64,000 bases of DNA from a bacterium (GCA_023150945.1 JAKLJX010000005.1:140629-204628), one strand, 5' to 3'; shown: positions 27,861 to 37,031, counted from the first letter of the stretch. The notes: a model not told the origin generated them from the letters alone. Numbers and translations: made by a program.

Positions 27861-28484
27861 TCAGTTCACGCTCTCGCGAATCAACGCCACCACCTTGCCC
27901 TGAATCGACCAGGCCTGGTTCAGCGGGATGGGGGCGTAGGCGTTGTTCTCGGGCTTCAAGAACATCTCGTTGCCGGTGCTGATGAAACGCTTGACCGTAG
28001 CTTCTTCGCCGGTGAGCGCCACCACGATGTCGCCGTTGCGCGCCTGGCTGGTCGAGCGCACGATCACGAGATCGCCTTCGTAAATGCCGGCGTCGATCAT
28101 GCTGTCACCCTGTACGCGCAGCGCGAAATATTCCGAGCCGTCGCTGGTCAGGTAGTCCGGCACCGGCACGTAGCGCTCGACGTTTTCCTGCGCGAGAATG
28201 GGCATGCCTGCCGCGATGCGGCCGAGCACCGGAACGTTGTCCGCGTGAGTTTGGTTGGGCAGGCCCATCGGGTGCAGCACTGTAATGCTGCGCGCGGCAC
28301 CGCCGCCGTGCTTGGCAATGTAGCCTTTCGCCTCCAAGGCCGCCAGATGTTTGAAGATTGCATTCTTCGAGCGAATGCCCAACTCATCCGCTAGCTCTTG
28401 CATGGTGGGCGGAAATCCGCGCTTCTTCACGTCGCGCGCGATCAGCTCGAGAATGAGCTTCTGTTTCTCTGTGAGTTTCTTCAT
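27861..28484 (-). CDS. lexA: LexA repressor (SOS regulator)
   Basis: 207 residues from ATG 28484 (MKKLTEKQ), with GGAG 8 nt upstream. The winged-helix DNA-binding domain (about 1-70) is followed by the S24 peptidase domain. The self-cleavage bond is A92-G93 in 'GRIAAGMP', with catalytic S128 ('QGDSMIDAG') and K165 ('ATVKRF'). RecA-stimulated self-cleavage derepresses DNA-repair genes. Its own promoter contains an inverted repeat, consistent with autorepression. An in-frame upstream TTG (28583) would add 33 residues unlike the family. Confidence 0.95.
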   Translation of the reverse strand: MKKLTEKQKLILELIARDVKKRGFPPTMQELADELGIRSKNAIFKHLAALEAKGYIAKHGGGAARSITVLHPMGLPNQTHADNVPVLGRIAAGMPILAQENVERYVPVPDYLTSDGSEYFALRVQGDSMIDAGIYEGDLVIVRSTSQARNGDIVVALTGEEATVKRFISTGNEMFLKPENNAYAPIPLNQAWSIQGKVVALIRESVN

Positions 28485-28663
28485 GACATGCTCCAGGTTT
28501 TGGTGAGATCTGCGGCGTGCCTCTCGGCGCAGCGTGTTGAAGTTCGCGCCGCCTCGCCGTTGCGCGCCGGTCTCGGGTTCCAACCACCTCTCTCCCGCTG
28601 TGGAGCCACATTTTGTGAGTGGAGCATCTATCAGCCTTCCACTGGCTCACGCGAGTGCATTGA

Positions 28664-28703
28664 TGTTCACTGACATTATAATCACCGGTGAACAGAATGT
28701 CAA
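28664..28703 (-). promoter_or_regulatory. lexA promoter with overlapping operator
   Basis: Leftward: consensus -35 TTGACA (28703-28698), exactly 17 bp, and consensus -10 TATAAT (28680-28675). TGTTCAC and GTGAACA form an inverted repeat (28694-28688 and 28670-28664) spanning the -10 box. The spacer also holds the palindrome TCACCGGTGA (28682-28691). Either could be the LexA box. The leader to the ATG is about 185 nt. Confidence 0.8.
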
Positions 28704-29288
28704 GATATTTTTTCAAAAATCTCAACTTTTTTTGCAGATAAAAGACTCCGATTTTCAATGCGGGCTGAAGCGAAAACCGTGCGCGCCTCTGTCCGTGTAG
28801 TGCTCAAGTAGCCGTGCCTGTGAGCCAGTTTCAGTTCCGCTCAGGACGGCTCATCGCCTCCCAGGTGAATGGGCCTTTTCTGTTTTCGCTGCAGTCATTC
28901 CCGCTGCGACCGGCGACTCTTCGAGTTTTCAATCTTCAGGTTAAAATGGATGGCGAGGCGGCTTGTTGGTCCGCAGGCAACTCTTCCGTTAAAGCTTCGT
29001 CTCTGGGAGCGTGCGAGTTGAGGCTGTGGTGAGATCGTGCCGTTTCACCTCATGCTGCCTTGCTTGCACAAATGAGAGGCCTGCCGGTCGGGTTGACTTT
29101 TCCATCATGCCGGCCTATATTGCCGGTCGCTGCGGCAGGCCCTCGGGCAGAAGATGAGCGTGCACTGGTTGATGCAGAACTGGGCATTTGCCCGATAGCC
29201 GTACTCCGTTGCAGTTCCGGCCGCGTCGGCACGCTGCGGCGCAACGACACGTGAGCCGAATTCTCCATTACCTCCCGAATAGCCGCCT
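28704..29288. other. Divergent intergenic region lexA / phosphatase
   Basis: No gene is evident. It contains the upstream side of the lexA promoter (A/T-rich 28700-28745) and the rightward promoter at 29093-29121. Confidence 0.45.
29093..29121 (+). promoter_or_regulatory. Promoter upstream of the SpoIIE-type phosphatase
   Basis: TTGACT (29093-29098), 17 bp, TATATT (29116-29121). It would give a leader of about 160 nt to the ATG at 29289. Confidence 0.6.
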
Positions 29289-31733
29289 ATGAAACCTGAT
29301 TCCCCAGTCAAATCCCTTCTGCTCGCAGTTGCGGGTGTTCTGGCCATGTTGGCCTACTTCCAACTTTTTGCCAACTCGCGAGTGGCGCATTTCCTGCGGC
29401 CGGCCGTATCGACCGAGGCCGTGCTGGCCGGGGCCGAGCAGGCCTTGCAACAATCTCCGCTCGCCGGGCTGGATTTGCGCCGCAGCATCGAGGTGGCGAC
29501 GAATGCCGATCTTGGCAAGTACGTGCAACAAGCCGGGCTGCCGCAATCTGCCGCCTCTGCCCTCCCCATTGGCCGTTGGGAAATCCGCTGGCGGGGCTCA
29601 GCGCCTGGCGAGGACGGCAAGAAGAGCCGCGTGCTTTTCCGCGTCAACTACGATCTCACCGGCAAGTTTGTCGGCATGGAATTGCGCGACCCGCGCCGCC
29701 ACGGCACGCCTCGCTTGAATCAGGAGGAGGCGCTGGCGCAGGCGCAAGCCTATCTCACTGCCTTGGCTTTCGACACGACTGCGCTCGCCCTCTCCGAAAA
29801 GAAAACCGGCGATGACGACGGCGTGCCCTCGCATGAGTTCACTTTCACCCGTCCCTCGCCGGTTGCTGCCGCCTTGCAGGAGCGCGTGCGCGTGCACGTT
29901 GCGGGCAACACAGTTGTCTTTTTTGATCACGAAACCAGAGTGCGGGAGGAAAAGCCGCCCGTCGTCGCGCCGCCGGAAAGAAATGTGCAGTTCTCGACCG
30001 AGCCGGGCGCGCTCTCCGAAGCGCAGGCGGAAAAAATTGCAGACATCGTCGCGGGCGTGCTGATCGGAATCACCTGGACGCTGGTGCTCGGTTTTCTGAT
30101 CGTGACGTTCTTCAAACGCCTGCGCCATGATGAGATCGAATTCAAACGCGCGTGGTGGTTCGGCGGACTGCTGTTTCTGGCGACGGCAACCACGGTCGCC
30201 GTGGATAACTGGCAGATTGACTGGCTGGCGGTTTTCCTCGGCGGCGGCATGGGCGGCTTGTTCGTGGGCTTGGGTATCGTTGTTGTTTACGCCACTTCGG
30301 ATGGCGTGAGCCGCGAAGTTTGGCCGGAAAAGCTGGCGCTTGTGGATCTTCTGTTCGCCGGCCATTTGCGCGTGCGCGAATTGGGGGAGGCCATTCTGCA
30401 CGCCTTTTTCATTGCCGGCGTCACGGCCTTGCTGCTGGCCGCGCCCGCCATGCTGGCCAACGCTGGGCGGCTCAGCTACGTGCATTTTGAAGAGAGCCGG
30501 CTTTGGTTTCTGAGCGGACCGGCTGCCATGCTCACCGTGCTGAGCAAGAACTTTACTGCGTCCGCCTATCTCACCGTGATCTTCTTCCTGTTTTGGTCGG
30601 CCTATCTGAAATCACGCTTGCACGGAGGCAGGCTGGCTCTGGCGTTGCTGGCCCTGTCTTTTGCCCTCTCCGCATTCTCGCTGGACTATCTGCGCCCGAT
30701 TTATGCCAATCCCGTGCTTATGCTGCCTGCCGCGCTGCTGCTCGCCCACTTTGCGCAGCGTTACGATTTCCTCACCCTGCTGCTCGCGCTGCTGCTTTTC
30801 GGCTTGCTGCTGGATTTGAGTTTCATCGGCATTTTGCCGCTGGGCCAGACGAGCGCGGTGAGTGTGGCATTGATGGTGCTGGCCGTTTTACTGCTGGCCG
30901 CCGGCGCGCTGCTGGTCTATCAACCCAAATCGGTGCAGGAATTTCGCGGCTACGTGCCGGCTTACGTCAGCCGCATCGCTGAGCGCGAGCGTTTTCTGAA
31001 TGAGCTGGAGATTGCCCGCGGCGTTCAGTTGCGCTTCCTGCCGCAGGCTGCGCCTCATTTTCCCCGTCTTGAAATCGCCAGCATCTGCCGCCCGGCCATG
31101 GAAGTCGGCGGCGACTATTTCGATTTCATCCGCGACGGCAACGACCGCCTGAGCGTCGTCGTCGGCGATGTTTCCGGCAAAGGTGTATCCGCGGCGTTCT
31201 ACATGACTTTGGCGAAGGGCATCATCAAAGCGCTCTCCCGGCTGACCCATTCGCCCAAGTCACTGCTTTCCGACATGAACACCGTCTTCTATGAGAACAC
31301 CCCCAAGGAAGTCTTCATCAGTTTGATCTATGGCCGGTTCGACCTCGCTGCCGGCACGCTCACCTTTGCGCGCGCAGGCCACAACCCGCTCATCTTGCAC
31401 AAAGGCCTCGGCGGCGAGCTGCAGCTTCTGAACCCACGCGGCCTGGCCATCGGCATGGAACCCGGTCCGGTTTTCTCCGCCACGATTGAAGAGCAGCGCC
31501 TGCCGATTCAGCGTGGTGATGTTTTCGTCTTCTACACCGACGGGATTTCCGAGGCGATGAACAAACACGGAGAGGAATTCGGGGAAGATCGCCTGCGCCA
31601 GGCCATCAGCCGGCTGAGCCATGTCCCGGCGCAGGAAATGCTGGATGCCATCACCCGCGCAGTTTCCGATTTCACCGGAGATGCGCAACAACATGACGAT
31701 TTTACGATGGTGGTGGTTAAAGTGGTGGGATGA
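29289..31733 (+). CDS. Membrane-bound SpoIIE/PP2C-family serine phosphatase
   Basis: 814 residues. An N-terminal helix (8-27) is followed by a ~220-residue extracytoplasmic region, then a block of about 8-10 helices (about 255-545). The C-terminal ~240 residues form an RsbU/SpoIIE phosphatase: 'ERFLNELEIARGVQLRFLP' linker, 'EVGGDYFDF' and 'VVGDVSGKGVSAAFYM' metal-binding Asp residues, 'FARAGHNPLIL', 'FVFYTDGISEAMN' and 'QQHDDFTMVVV'. Such enzymes dephosphorylate STAS antagonists in partner-switching control of sigma factors. The STAS protein at 9219-9581 is a possible, unproven partner. The sensory region is unlike any I can name. Confidence 0.88.
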   Translation: MKPDSPVKSLLLAVAGVLAMLAYFQLFANSRVAHFLRPAVSTEAVLAGAEQALQQSPLAGLDLRRSIEVATNADLGKYVQQAGLPQSAASALPIGRWEIRWRGSAPGEDGKKSRVLFRVNYDLTGKFVGMELRDPRRHGTPRLNQEEALAQAQAYLTALAFDTTALALSEKKTGDDDGVPSHEFTFTRPSPVAAALQERVRVHVAGNTVVFFDHETRVREEKPPVVAPPERNVQFSTEPGALSEAQAEKIADIVAGVLIGITWTLVLGFLIVTFFKRLRHDEIEFKRAWWFGGLLFLATATTVAVDNWQIDWLAVFLGGGMGGLFVGLGIVVVYATSDGVSREVWPEKLALVDLLFAGHLRVRELGEAILHAFFIAGVTALLLAAPAMLANAGRLSYVHFEESRLWFLSGPAAMLTVLSKNFTASAYLTVIFFLFWSAYLKSRLHGGRLALALLALSFALSAFSLDYLRPIYANPVLMLPAALLLAHFAQRYDFLTLLLALLLFGLLLDLSFIGILPLGQTSAVSVALMVLAVLLLAAGALLVYQPKSVQEFRGYVPAYVSRIAERERFLNELEIARGVQLRFLPQAAPHFPRLEIASICRPAMEVGGDYFDFIRDGNDRLSVVVGDVSGKGVSAAFYMTLAKGIIKALSRLTHSPKSLLSDMNTVFYENTPKEVFISLIYGRFDLAAGTLTFARAGHNPLILHKGLGGELQLLNPRGLAIGMEPGPVFSATIEEQRLPIQRGDVFVFYTDGISEAMNKHGEEFGEDRLRQAISRLSHVPAQEMLDAITRAVSDFTGDAQQHDDFTMVVVKVVG

Positions 31734-32257
31734 GTTCGCTACACCGCTTTAAGAATTGCTGGTTGGTTCTCGGTTGCGCGGCGTCTTATCTCAAAAGTGT
31801 GCCTTTTGGGGCAGCAGTGCTCGAGCCTCTGGCGGTCTTTGTGCCATAAGGCGCTCAAAGGCAGAATAGAATTTTGAAAGTCTTGATGCCAAAACCATTG
31901 GGGACAAAACGATTGAGCCCGAATCCCGCGTGATTTTCGTGTTGACTGAAATGATAAGAAAGGCCTTGAAAACACAGGGTGAGATGCCAGGGGCCCGTTG
32001 CCTCTATTCGTGGAAGCGGTCTTTCTCTATGTCCTTCAGACGAATCTTGTGAAATGCCTGCCCTGTGCCCAAGCCTTTGCAGGATAACATCGATATTGGT
32101 TTTACCAATAATGGGTCTGACCGGAATTTTTCCCACTGCCGCCCGAGGGCTTCAGTTCAACTCGTATGAAAACTGGCGCGGAGTATCACTCTGGAAAAAC
32201 TGGCACGACCGCGCAGTTCTTTTCTATTTTGGTCCGGTGGCAGTCTGGCAGACTGCG
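31734..32257. other. Gene-free region with repeat fragment and GntR-like palindrome
   Basis: No gene is seen. 32065-32093 shares CAGGATAACAT with repeat C. A perfect inverted repeat at 32094-32110 is annotated separately. Confidence 0.4.
32094..32110. promoter_or_regulatory. Palindrome resembling a GntR/FadR-family operator
   Basis: TATTGGT-TTT-ACCAATA is a perfect 7-bp inverted repeat. Its core ATTGGTnnnACCAAT equals the published PdhR-type consensus. No GntR-family gene or obvious target promoter is adjacent, so function is speculative. Confidence 0.35.
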
Positions 32258-33013
32258 TTACGATGGGGTACTGTGCTTCTGGCTTTCTCCCAATTCCACC
32301 TCATCAGCAAAGCTGTAAACCTCCACGCCCAAGTGCTGCGCCGCGGTTTGAGCCTTGAAGTCGACCATCGGTGAGATCACGATGGTGCGATCAGCCTTGT
32401 GACCATGCCTTTGCTCGTAAAACGCCTTCTTGCGCCAGAACGCATACATGTCGGATTTGCTCATCGAGGATTTGATTTCACACAGAATCAGAATGCCGTT
32501 GGAAATGATCACATCCAATTCCACCTGGTCGGGTTTGCCGAATACAGATCCCTGCTCGTCGAAGTCCTGGTAGCGCTCGACTTTGACTTTGAAGGAATCC
32601 TCCAAAATCGCCTTGAGGCCGTTGCGGAAGGAGGCTTCGGATTGCATCCCCCACCTTGCTCCCAGCGCGCCGATACTGCTCTCAATTCTTCTATCGAGCG
32701 CTTTGATCGAAGCCACCATCTCCCTGATGACCTTTTGGTTCTCCTCCCATTTCTTTTGGTTCTCCTCCCACTTTCTTTGGCTTTCGCGCCACTTTTCCTG
32801 ATCTTCCTCCCAGAGTTTGTCCTGCCTCTCCCTTTCGGCTTTCAGTTCATCCAAAACGCGATCGATTCGATCCTCCAATCGTTCTTTTTCGGCATACTTT
32901 GCTGAGGCTATTTCGGTGATTGACTGGCGGCAAGATTCGTCTTCCTCGAGCAAGCGCATGAGCTCGCTGCGAATCATGGACCTGATTTGGTCTGTTTGTT
33001 TGGTTGCCGGCAT
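32258..33013 (-). CDS. Coiled-coil DUF3782-like protein with PD-(D/E)XK-type C-terminal domain
   Basis: 251 residues. Residues about 40-120 form a charged coiled coil with near-repeats 'KWEENQKKWEENQ'. The C-terminal half contains 'ELDVIISNGILILCEIKSS', the D-x(n)-ExK pattern of the PD-(D/E)XK nuclease fold, and 'RTIVISPMVDF'. DUF3782-like proteins of this layout are common, often multicopy, in thermophiles and filamentous bacteria, with unknown function. No signal peptide or membrane helix. No partner gene is adjacent. Confidence 0.75.
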   Translation of the reverse strand: MPATKQTDQIRSMIRSELMRLLEEDESCRQSITEIASAKYAEKERLEDRIDRVLDELKAERERQDKLWEEDQEKWRESQRKWEENQKKWEENQKVIREMVASIKALDRRIESSIGALGARWGMQSEASFRNGLKAILEDSFKVKVERYQDFDEQGSVFGKPDQVELDVIISNGILILCEIKSSMSKSDMYAFWRKKAFYEQRHGHKADRTIVISPMVDFKAQTAAQHLGVEVYSFADEVELGESQKHSTPS

Positions 33014-33512
33014 CTTGATTCCCCGGGAATGATGAAATCAGTTTTGTCTCTTTGTGACCACGGCAGGCCGCTTCGTCTTTGTGCGGCTTCGGCAAGCTTC
33101 TGCGCCGTAACTTAACTTATTTTTCAAGAAAATCAAGAGGCGGCAATTGCTGCCTCCTGGCGAAAGGACTGGGGCAGCGTGAGCCTACCAAGCGTGACAA
33201 GCCCGCGGCCCGAGCCAGGCATTGCCATATTCCTTTCAGCCAAATCGCCTTGCGGGTTTGCGAGAACTTGCCCGCGATGAGTAGGTGCAAACAAGCACGG
33301 CCGGCAAACTCGCGCGGTGCAGAGTTTCGTAGCGCAGGCATCTTGCCCAATGTCACTCACTTTTCAGAGTAGTGAAATTCTCGCAACTCACTGATTGCTG
33401 CTCACTTCAAATGGCTTGACCTTGCCGGACTTTCGCAGCAAACAAGAGGAACCAAAGCGGAAGGTGCAACTGCTCGGCGTGCGCCAGAAAGGAATCCAAT
33501 TCGGGGGGAGAG
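33014..33512. other. Intergenic region, no recognisable feature
   Basis: About 500 bp between two leftward genes. Short open frames here have no ribosome-binding site or family resemblance. No strong hairpin or promoter was noticed. Confidence 0.4.
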
Positions 33513-34460
33513 TCAAAAAGACCACAGCCGCAGCAGCAGGAGAGCGTGGCCGCGCCATTGCGCCCAGCGGCTGCGCCAGGACTGCGGTGCAGGCAGCAGC
33601 CGGTCGAATGGCAGGGCGAGGGACAACACCAGCAAGGTGGTAAGCTCCGAAGCCGCCACGATCAACTTGGCAATCGCGAGCCGGCCGGCGCCGTGATGCT
33701 TGCGAAAGTAGCGGCACAGGCTGCGATAATATGCGATGAAATTGCGTGCAACCGCCTGCCTGGCGCTTTGACCGCCGGCGTGATAGACCCTTGCCCCCGG
33801 CAGAAAGTAGAGTTTTCCGCCGGCAGCCGCGACGTTGTGGCACAGCTCGACGTCCTCGAAGTACATAAAATAGCCTTCGTCAAAGCCGCCGGCCGCCTCG
33901 AATACTTCACGGCGCAGCGCCAGGCAGGCGCCGGCTTGCTGCACCGGCCGTTGCTCATTGTGATTCCACCAGGTCATCCAGTAACGGCCAAAGCGCCTGC
34001 TCTTCGGAAACACGCGCGCCAGTCCCGTGCGCTCATAGAAAAGCGTTTCCAGCGTGGGTAGCTCGCGAATCGCGCCGAATTGAATGCTGCCGTCGGGATT
34101 CAAGTGTTTGGGCACGCAGCCGCTGGCCAGCGGATTCGCGTTCAGAAAGCCGACCAGGTCAGCGGCCAAATCGCCGTCCACCCAGGTGTCGGGATTGAGC
34201 AGCAACAGATAGCGGCCGTGCGCCTGTTGCGCGGCGGCGTTGTTGGCGCCGCCAAACCCGCGATTTTCCGGCAGCCGCAGCAGCTTGACGAAGGGGAATG
34301 CGCGCGCGACCAGCTCCGCGGTGCCGTCGGCAGAGGCATTGTCGCAAACGATGATTTCACTCGCCACGCTGCGGCAAAACTGCTGCAACGAGGCCAGGCA
34401 GCGCGCGATGTCGTGTCGCGAATTGTAGGTGACGATGATAATACTAAGCTCAGGTGGCAT
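33513..34460 (-). CDS. Family 2 glycosyltransferase
   Basis: 315 residues, GT-A fold. 'LSIIIVTYNSRHDI' begins the nucleotide-binding half, 'VCDNASADGT' and 'LPENRGFGGANNAA' follow, and 'LLLNPDTWVDGD' supplies the DxD-like metal site. 'YFMYFEDVELC' is the acceptor/catalytic region of rhamnosyltransferase-like enzymes. A hydrophobic stretch near residues 270-290 may anchor it at the membrane. It likely adds a sugar during surface polysaccharide assembly, but no other polysaccharide genes are adjacent. Confidence 0.88.
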   Translation of the reverse strand: MPPELSIIIVTYNSRHDIARCLASLQQFCRSVASEIIVCDNASADGTAELVARAFPFVKLLRLPENRGFGGANNAAAQQAHGRYLLLLNPDTWVDGDLAADLVGFLNANPLASGCVPKHLNPDGSIQFGAIRELPTLETLFYERTGLARVFPKSRRFGRYWMTWWNHNEQRPVQQAGACLALRREVFEAAGGFDEGYFMYFEDVELCHNVAAAGGKLYFLPGARVYHAGGQSARQAVARNFIAYYRSLCRYFRKHHGAGRLAIAKLIVAASELTTLLVLSLALPFDRLLPAPQSWRSRWAQWRGHALLLLRLWSF

Positions 34461-34552
34461 CGAAATCGTTGTTGAATTGTCGTGCGGCGATTTGGGCCGG
34501 AATAATACACAAGCGCGGCGGCATTCTCAAGCACTTTTGCCGGACAAATATC

Positions 34553-34581
34553 TTGCTTCTCTGCGGGGCTGCGGCTATATT
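34553..34581 (+). promoter_or_regulatory. Promoter upstream of the AI-2E family permease
   Basis: TTGCTT (34553-34558), 17 bp, TATATT (34576-34581). It would give a leader of about 65 nt to ATG 34651. Confidence 0.6.
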
Positions 34582-34650
34582 GCTTCCCGTTTTTGACGAT
34601 TTCTCCGGCCGCGCTGACCACAGGTTGTCACACGAACCATTCGAGCCTCG

Positions 34651-35886
34651 ATGCAAGTTCCGCCCCCGCATTATCATTTGCAATTCTCCGACCGGCAGTT
34701 CTACATCATCGGCCGCGTCCTGCTCGCGCTGTTGCTGCTCGCCGCGGCGCTGGTCGTGATGTTTTTCATGCGCAACCTGCTCGCGCCCCTGGTGATTTCG
34801 ATCTTTCTCGCTTACTTGCTGGAGCCCGCGGTGGAAGCGCTGGAGAACCGCGGCCTCGACCGCGTGTGGGCAATTTTGATTGTTTTCTTCGGCCTGGCCG
34901 GCATGGCCACCACGCTCTTCCTGCTGCTGCGCGCCGAGATTTCGAGCGAAGTGCAGACCATTCTCGCGCACGTGCAGCTCGAACAGCCCGAGCTGCTCAT
35001 CGAGCAGATCAAGGAGAAGCTCAAGCTGTCGTTTCCCGGCGCCACACAGGCGCGCATCGTCGATATGATCGGCAAGGTGATGCTGCACTTCTTCTATTCC
35101 TTTTTCAAACCCGGAGTGGAGGGCGTGGTGGAATTGTTTTCCACGGTGGGCGGATTGATCATCGTGCCGTTTCTCACCTTTTTCATTCTCAAAGATTCGC
35201 GCGCGCTGCAAACCGCGATCGTGCAGCGCATTCCCAACCGCTATTTCGAGATGTCGCTCAGCCTGTTTCACAAAGCCAGCCAGCAACTCGGCCGCTACAT
35301 CCGCGGGGTGTTGCTGGACGGCGCGCTCGTCGGGTTGATGGTGATGATCGCGCTCTCGCTGCTCGATTTGCGCTACGCCGTGTTCATCGGCGTGCTGGCG
35401 GGCATGGCCAATTTGATTCCCTATCTCGGGCCGGTGTTGGGCGGCATTCCCGCCATTGCGGTTTCGGTGATCGACCGCGGCAATTTCTCCGGTGTGCCCG
35501 CGGTGCTGTTGGCCTTTGCGGTGGTGAAGATCATCGACGACTTTCTGATTCAGCCCTACGTGGTTTCCAAAAGCGTTTCGTTGCATCCGGTGATCGTGAT
35601 TCTCGCCATCTACGTCGGCGGCAATCTCGCCGGCATTTTGGGCATGATCGTGGCCGTGCCGGTGGTTGCGATTATCAAAGGCAGTCTGGATATACTGCAT
35701 TGGGGATTCAGCGAATACTACATTTTCCGCCTGCCGGAATTCGCTTTTGCCAATGCCGAGGAATTCAAGCAGGCCACCGTGGCGCCCAGCGCGCCCGCGG
35801 TTGTGGCCGGCCAACCCGACGGTCAATCCCGTGCCCATGCGGAGGCGGGCACCACAGCGGCCTCGGTTCAATCTTCTGCGTCCTGA
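34651..35886 (+). CDS. AI-2E family transporter (TqsA/PerM-like membrane protein)
   Basis: 411 residues with about 7-8 helices. Two N-terminal helices (about 16-60) are followed by a third and a soluble section, then the conserved C-terminal block: 'GGLIIVPFLTFFILKDSR', 'GVLLDGALVGLMVMIALSLL', 'FIGVLAGMANLIPYLGPVLGGIPA' and 'DDFLIQPYVVSKSVSLHP', which is the PF01594 signature. Members export AI-2 or act as other permeases; the substrate here is not deducible. A 40-residue hydrophilic tail follows the last helix. Confidence 0.88.
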   Translation: MQVPPPHYHLQFSDRQFYIIGRVLLALLLLAAALVVMFFMRNLLAPLVISIFLAYLLEPAVEALENRGLDRVWAILIVFFGLAGMATTLFLLLRAEISSEVQTILAHVQLEQPELLIEQIKEKLKLSFPGATQARIVDMIGKVMLHFFYSFFKPGVEGVVELFSTVGGLIIVPFLTFFILKDSRALQTAIVQRIPNRYFEMSLSLFHKASQQLGRYIRGVLLDGALVGLMVMIALSLLDLRYAVFIGVLAGMANLIPYLGPVLGGIPAIAVSVIDRGNFSGVPAVLLAFAVVKIIDDFLIQPYVVSKSVSLHPVIVILAIYVGGNLAGILGMIVAVPVVAIIKGSLDILHWGFSEYYIFRLPEFAFANAEEFKQATVAPSAPAVVAGQPDGQSRAHAEAGTTAASVQSSAS

Positions 35887-35951
35887 TGTATTTTCCCAAC
35901 CCGAACGAGCCGGAATCAAAGAAGGCAAAAGCGCTCGCGAAGACGCGGAGA

Positions 35952-36177
35952 CGCAAAGGCACGCAAAAAAAAGATTCGAGTATTGCCTTTCATGATTGCC
36001 GGCAAAAAATGATTGGGAAATCTTTGCGGCCTTGCGTCTCTGCGTGAATTCTTTCGCCCAAGGTGAAAAAAGTCGGGGATTCTCAGAATCGATACAAAAC
36101 CCGCATCAATATGGTTCGAGAAAGCACCCACCGGACAGATCTCTGCTTTCTTTGCAGCGAGTTTACTCTTTTGTGAC
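35952..36177 (+). repeat. Dispersed repeat A, copy 2 (226 bp)
   Basis: Same length and orientation as 4034-4259 with scattered substitutions. The left flank (GACGCGGAGACGCAAAGGCACGC) is kept, but the inverted right flank seen after copy 1 is absent. It ends 15 bp before the next gene, so it may supply that gene's leader. Confidence 0.8.
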
Positions 36178-36192
36178 GAATGAGTCCTGCGC

Positions 36193-36951
36193 ATGCGCAA
36201 TCATGTTCTGATCTTTGGCTTGTGCTTGCTGGCCGCCCTGGCCAATCAAGCCTGTTTGAAATCGACATTGCAGAAAGGGCAGCCGGAGACTGCCGCGCCT
36301 GCACGCCGGCCCGTGAAGGCTCCGCCGCCCGCTTTGCAGGAGGCGACGGCGGCAGTGGCCCCACGCGCCGCGCTGGCCAATTACGTGGTGGATTGTGATC
36401 GCGCCCTGATCGATCTGGCCGGACCGCTGCAGCAAATCGCCGATTCCCTCACCGCGCTGAATTTGATGTACAGCGCCCGCAATCTGGCGGATTGCTCGGG
36501 CATCTATCATCGCACGGTGCAAGCCTTGCAGGCACGCTGCCCGCACATCGAGACGCCGGAGGCCGGCCGCGCCCGCAGCGCGGAAGCGATTGCCCGCTGG
36601 TATGCCGAGCGCCGCGAGTTGATCCTGATTCAGGATGCTCTCGCGCAAGCGGATTTGATCAAGCCGGGCGCCGTGATGTTTTTTGGCCGCGATCTGCGCG
36701 TGTACCGCAAGCTCAAGCCGGAGCAGGCCCTCGCGGCCGTCCATCATCTCGGCATCGTGGTTTCGGTGGAACGCGATGCCGAGGGCAACGTGATTTCGTA
36801 CCGGCTCTTTCAGGGCCGCGCGCCGGGCAAACCTGCTGCCACCACCAGTTTCCATTGGCGCCAGCCTGCGCGGCCCACCTTCCCGCCGTTCGGAAACGGT
36901 GAGCAGCAGTGGATCGGCCTGGCGCGCTTGGTGAATGCCTCTTCGTATTGA
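36193..36951 (+). CDS. NlpC/P60-like cysteine peptidase lipoprotein
   Basis: 252 residues. A short signal with possible lipobox 'LANQAC' (Cys21) suggests a lipoprotein, although N-Q-A is not an ideal lipobox. 'ADCSGIYHR' places a catalytic-type Cys at 101, as in NlpC 'DCSG'. 'KPGAVMFFG' and 'HHLGIVVSV' (His184/185) match the later NlpC motifs 'GDLVFF' and 'HVGIYLG'. It would cut peptidoglycan stem peptides in the periplasm. Between the Cys and His motifs lies a longer insertion than usual. It starts directly after repeat A copy 2. Confidence 0.65.
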   Translation: MRNHVLIFGLCLLAALANQACLKSTLQKGQPETAAPARRPVKAPPPALQEATAAVAPRAALANYVVDCDRALIDLAGPLQQIADSLTALNLMYSARNLADCSGIYHRTVQALQARCPHIETPEAGRARSAEAIARWYAERRELILIQDALAQADLIKPGAVMFFGRDLRVYRKLKPEQALAAVHHLGIVVSVERDAEGNVISYRLFQGRAPGKPAATTSFHWRQPARPTFPPFGNGEQQWIGLARLVNASSY

Positions 36952-37031
36952 CGCACCGGCATTCCGCGGGCTGGCAAGGGCTGAATCACCGTGGGGCTGA
37001 TTTCCCGCGCGACTTGAAATCTCAAACAAAA

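Noticed and set aside
32700-32830. Tandem DNA repeats as a CRISPR-like array
   Set aside because: They are codon-level repeats of the coiled-coil segment KWEENQ inside a coding region, without unique spacers.
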